The translations under genes were made by a program, and so were the position numbers. Shown here piece after piece: positions 63,702 through 64,000 of a stretch of DNA of 64,000 nt. Position 1 is the stretch's first letter; the number at the start of each line of letters is the position of its first letter. The notes under the pieces were generated by a model. The model did no database searches. It was given only the letters and a program-made list of their open reading frames with translations, and was not told the origin of the DNA. The stretch comes from Begonia masoniana (lineage: Eukaryota; Streptophyta; Magnoliopsida; Cucurbitales; Begoniaceae), in the NCBI GenBank assembly GCA_022432975.1, contig CM039510.1:8710414-8774413 (forward strand), read 5' to 3'.

Positions 63702-64000
63702 TTGATGTGATGAGGAGACCAATCACTAGGGCCATGGCCCAAGTCTATCTAACAAAGTTGTCAGTTTGAGGGAACCTTAATTTTGAAAAGGAGGTCCTAC
63801 AAGGGCAAAGAAAAACCCTTCACATGCTTAATTGGGAGGAGGACAAGAAGGACCATCAACGCCGATCCGTTAAGATGGATGAAGAACAATCAAGAAGAAG
63901 GAGAACGATAAGTTTAGGCATTATACTTTTGCCTTTAGTTGCTATTAATGGAAGTGATTTTAATCAAATTACTTCATTTAATGTAACTAAACTACTTAAG
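63702..64000 (+). other. possible retrotransposon coding remnant at window end
   Basis: Directly after the truncated D LTR, a short frame reads RRPITRAMAQVYLTKLSV then stops. PITRAMA-like words occur in plant Ty3/gypsy polyproteins, so this may be a remnant of element H or another element. The rest is A/G-rich with no gene that I can support. Confidence 0.35.

Noticed and set aside
62911..63769. Repetitive ORFs of 259 and 274 codons on both strands
   Set aside because: They reflect the 27-bp palindromic unit, which is open on both strands.

Overview
This is nuclear DNA from a flowering plant, probably a eudicot; the species cannot be named from the sequence. Two things support this: a nine-exon gene with plant-type introns, and nested Ty3/gypsy LTR retrotransposons of the chromovirus (Tekay/Del-like) type primed by initiator tRNA-Met. 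There are no bacterial operons, CRISPR arrays or tRNA/rRNA genes.

Layout. Positions 1-7749 are ordinary gene space: a GGTTCGG-rich repeat, a doubtful minus-strand ORF (745-1200) and one well-supported gene, a membrane-anchored short-chain dehydrogenase/reductase (2529-5856, + strand). From 7750 on, nearly everything is retrotransposon. Element A (7750 onward, +) has a 4.6-kb LTR filled by a 26-bp minisatellite, a tRNA-Met primer site and a broken gag-protease gene; a reverse-transcriptase piece of the same kind resumes at 26671. Between these lies element B (13964-26670, minus strand), a decayed chromovirus whose two LTRs differ hugely in length because of 36-bp and 96-bp arrays. Positions 27200-36374 hold giant A and T homopolymers (suspect as assembly products), LTR pieces in mixed orientation and a 46-bp array (LTRs F and G). 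A fragment of a tRNA adenosine deaminase (TAD2/ADAT2-like) gene sits at 36821-37257. Element H (about 37360 onward, +) has an LTR, a primer site, a 2.4-kb non-coding leader and a gag gene. That gag is split by element E, a 10-kb LTR-only insertion (41223-51307) with perfect GCAAG target duplications, and is cut again by LTR C1 at 51517. LTR C2 (52932-54496, minus) follows, then element D (54497 to about 63700, +). D has an intact 1,494-residue gag-pol and near-identical LTRs apart from arrays and small indels.

The most interesting pattern is shared by the LTRs. A, B, C1, D and E, though different in sequence, all carry the same apparent leader: a first 5' splice-site-like sequence, a 3' splice-site-like sequence, a 50-58-nt micro-exon and a second, near-consensus 5' splice site (CAG|GTAAG). 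In B, C1, D and E a 15-nt arm (CCTACATCACAAAAC or a variant) lies about 28-31 nt after the second 5' site. In C1, D and E its complement overlaps the following 3' splice-like site. Between D and E the two arms have changed together (two compensatory changes and one G-U wobble), which suggests selection on RNA pairing. The tandem arrays sit in two slots of this architecture: inside the second putative intron, between the arms, or downstream near the LTR 3' end. All of this is inferred from sequence; no transcript evidence was available.

Array copy numbers and the kilobase homopolymers depend on the assembly and should be treated with caution.
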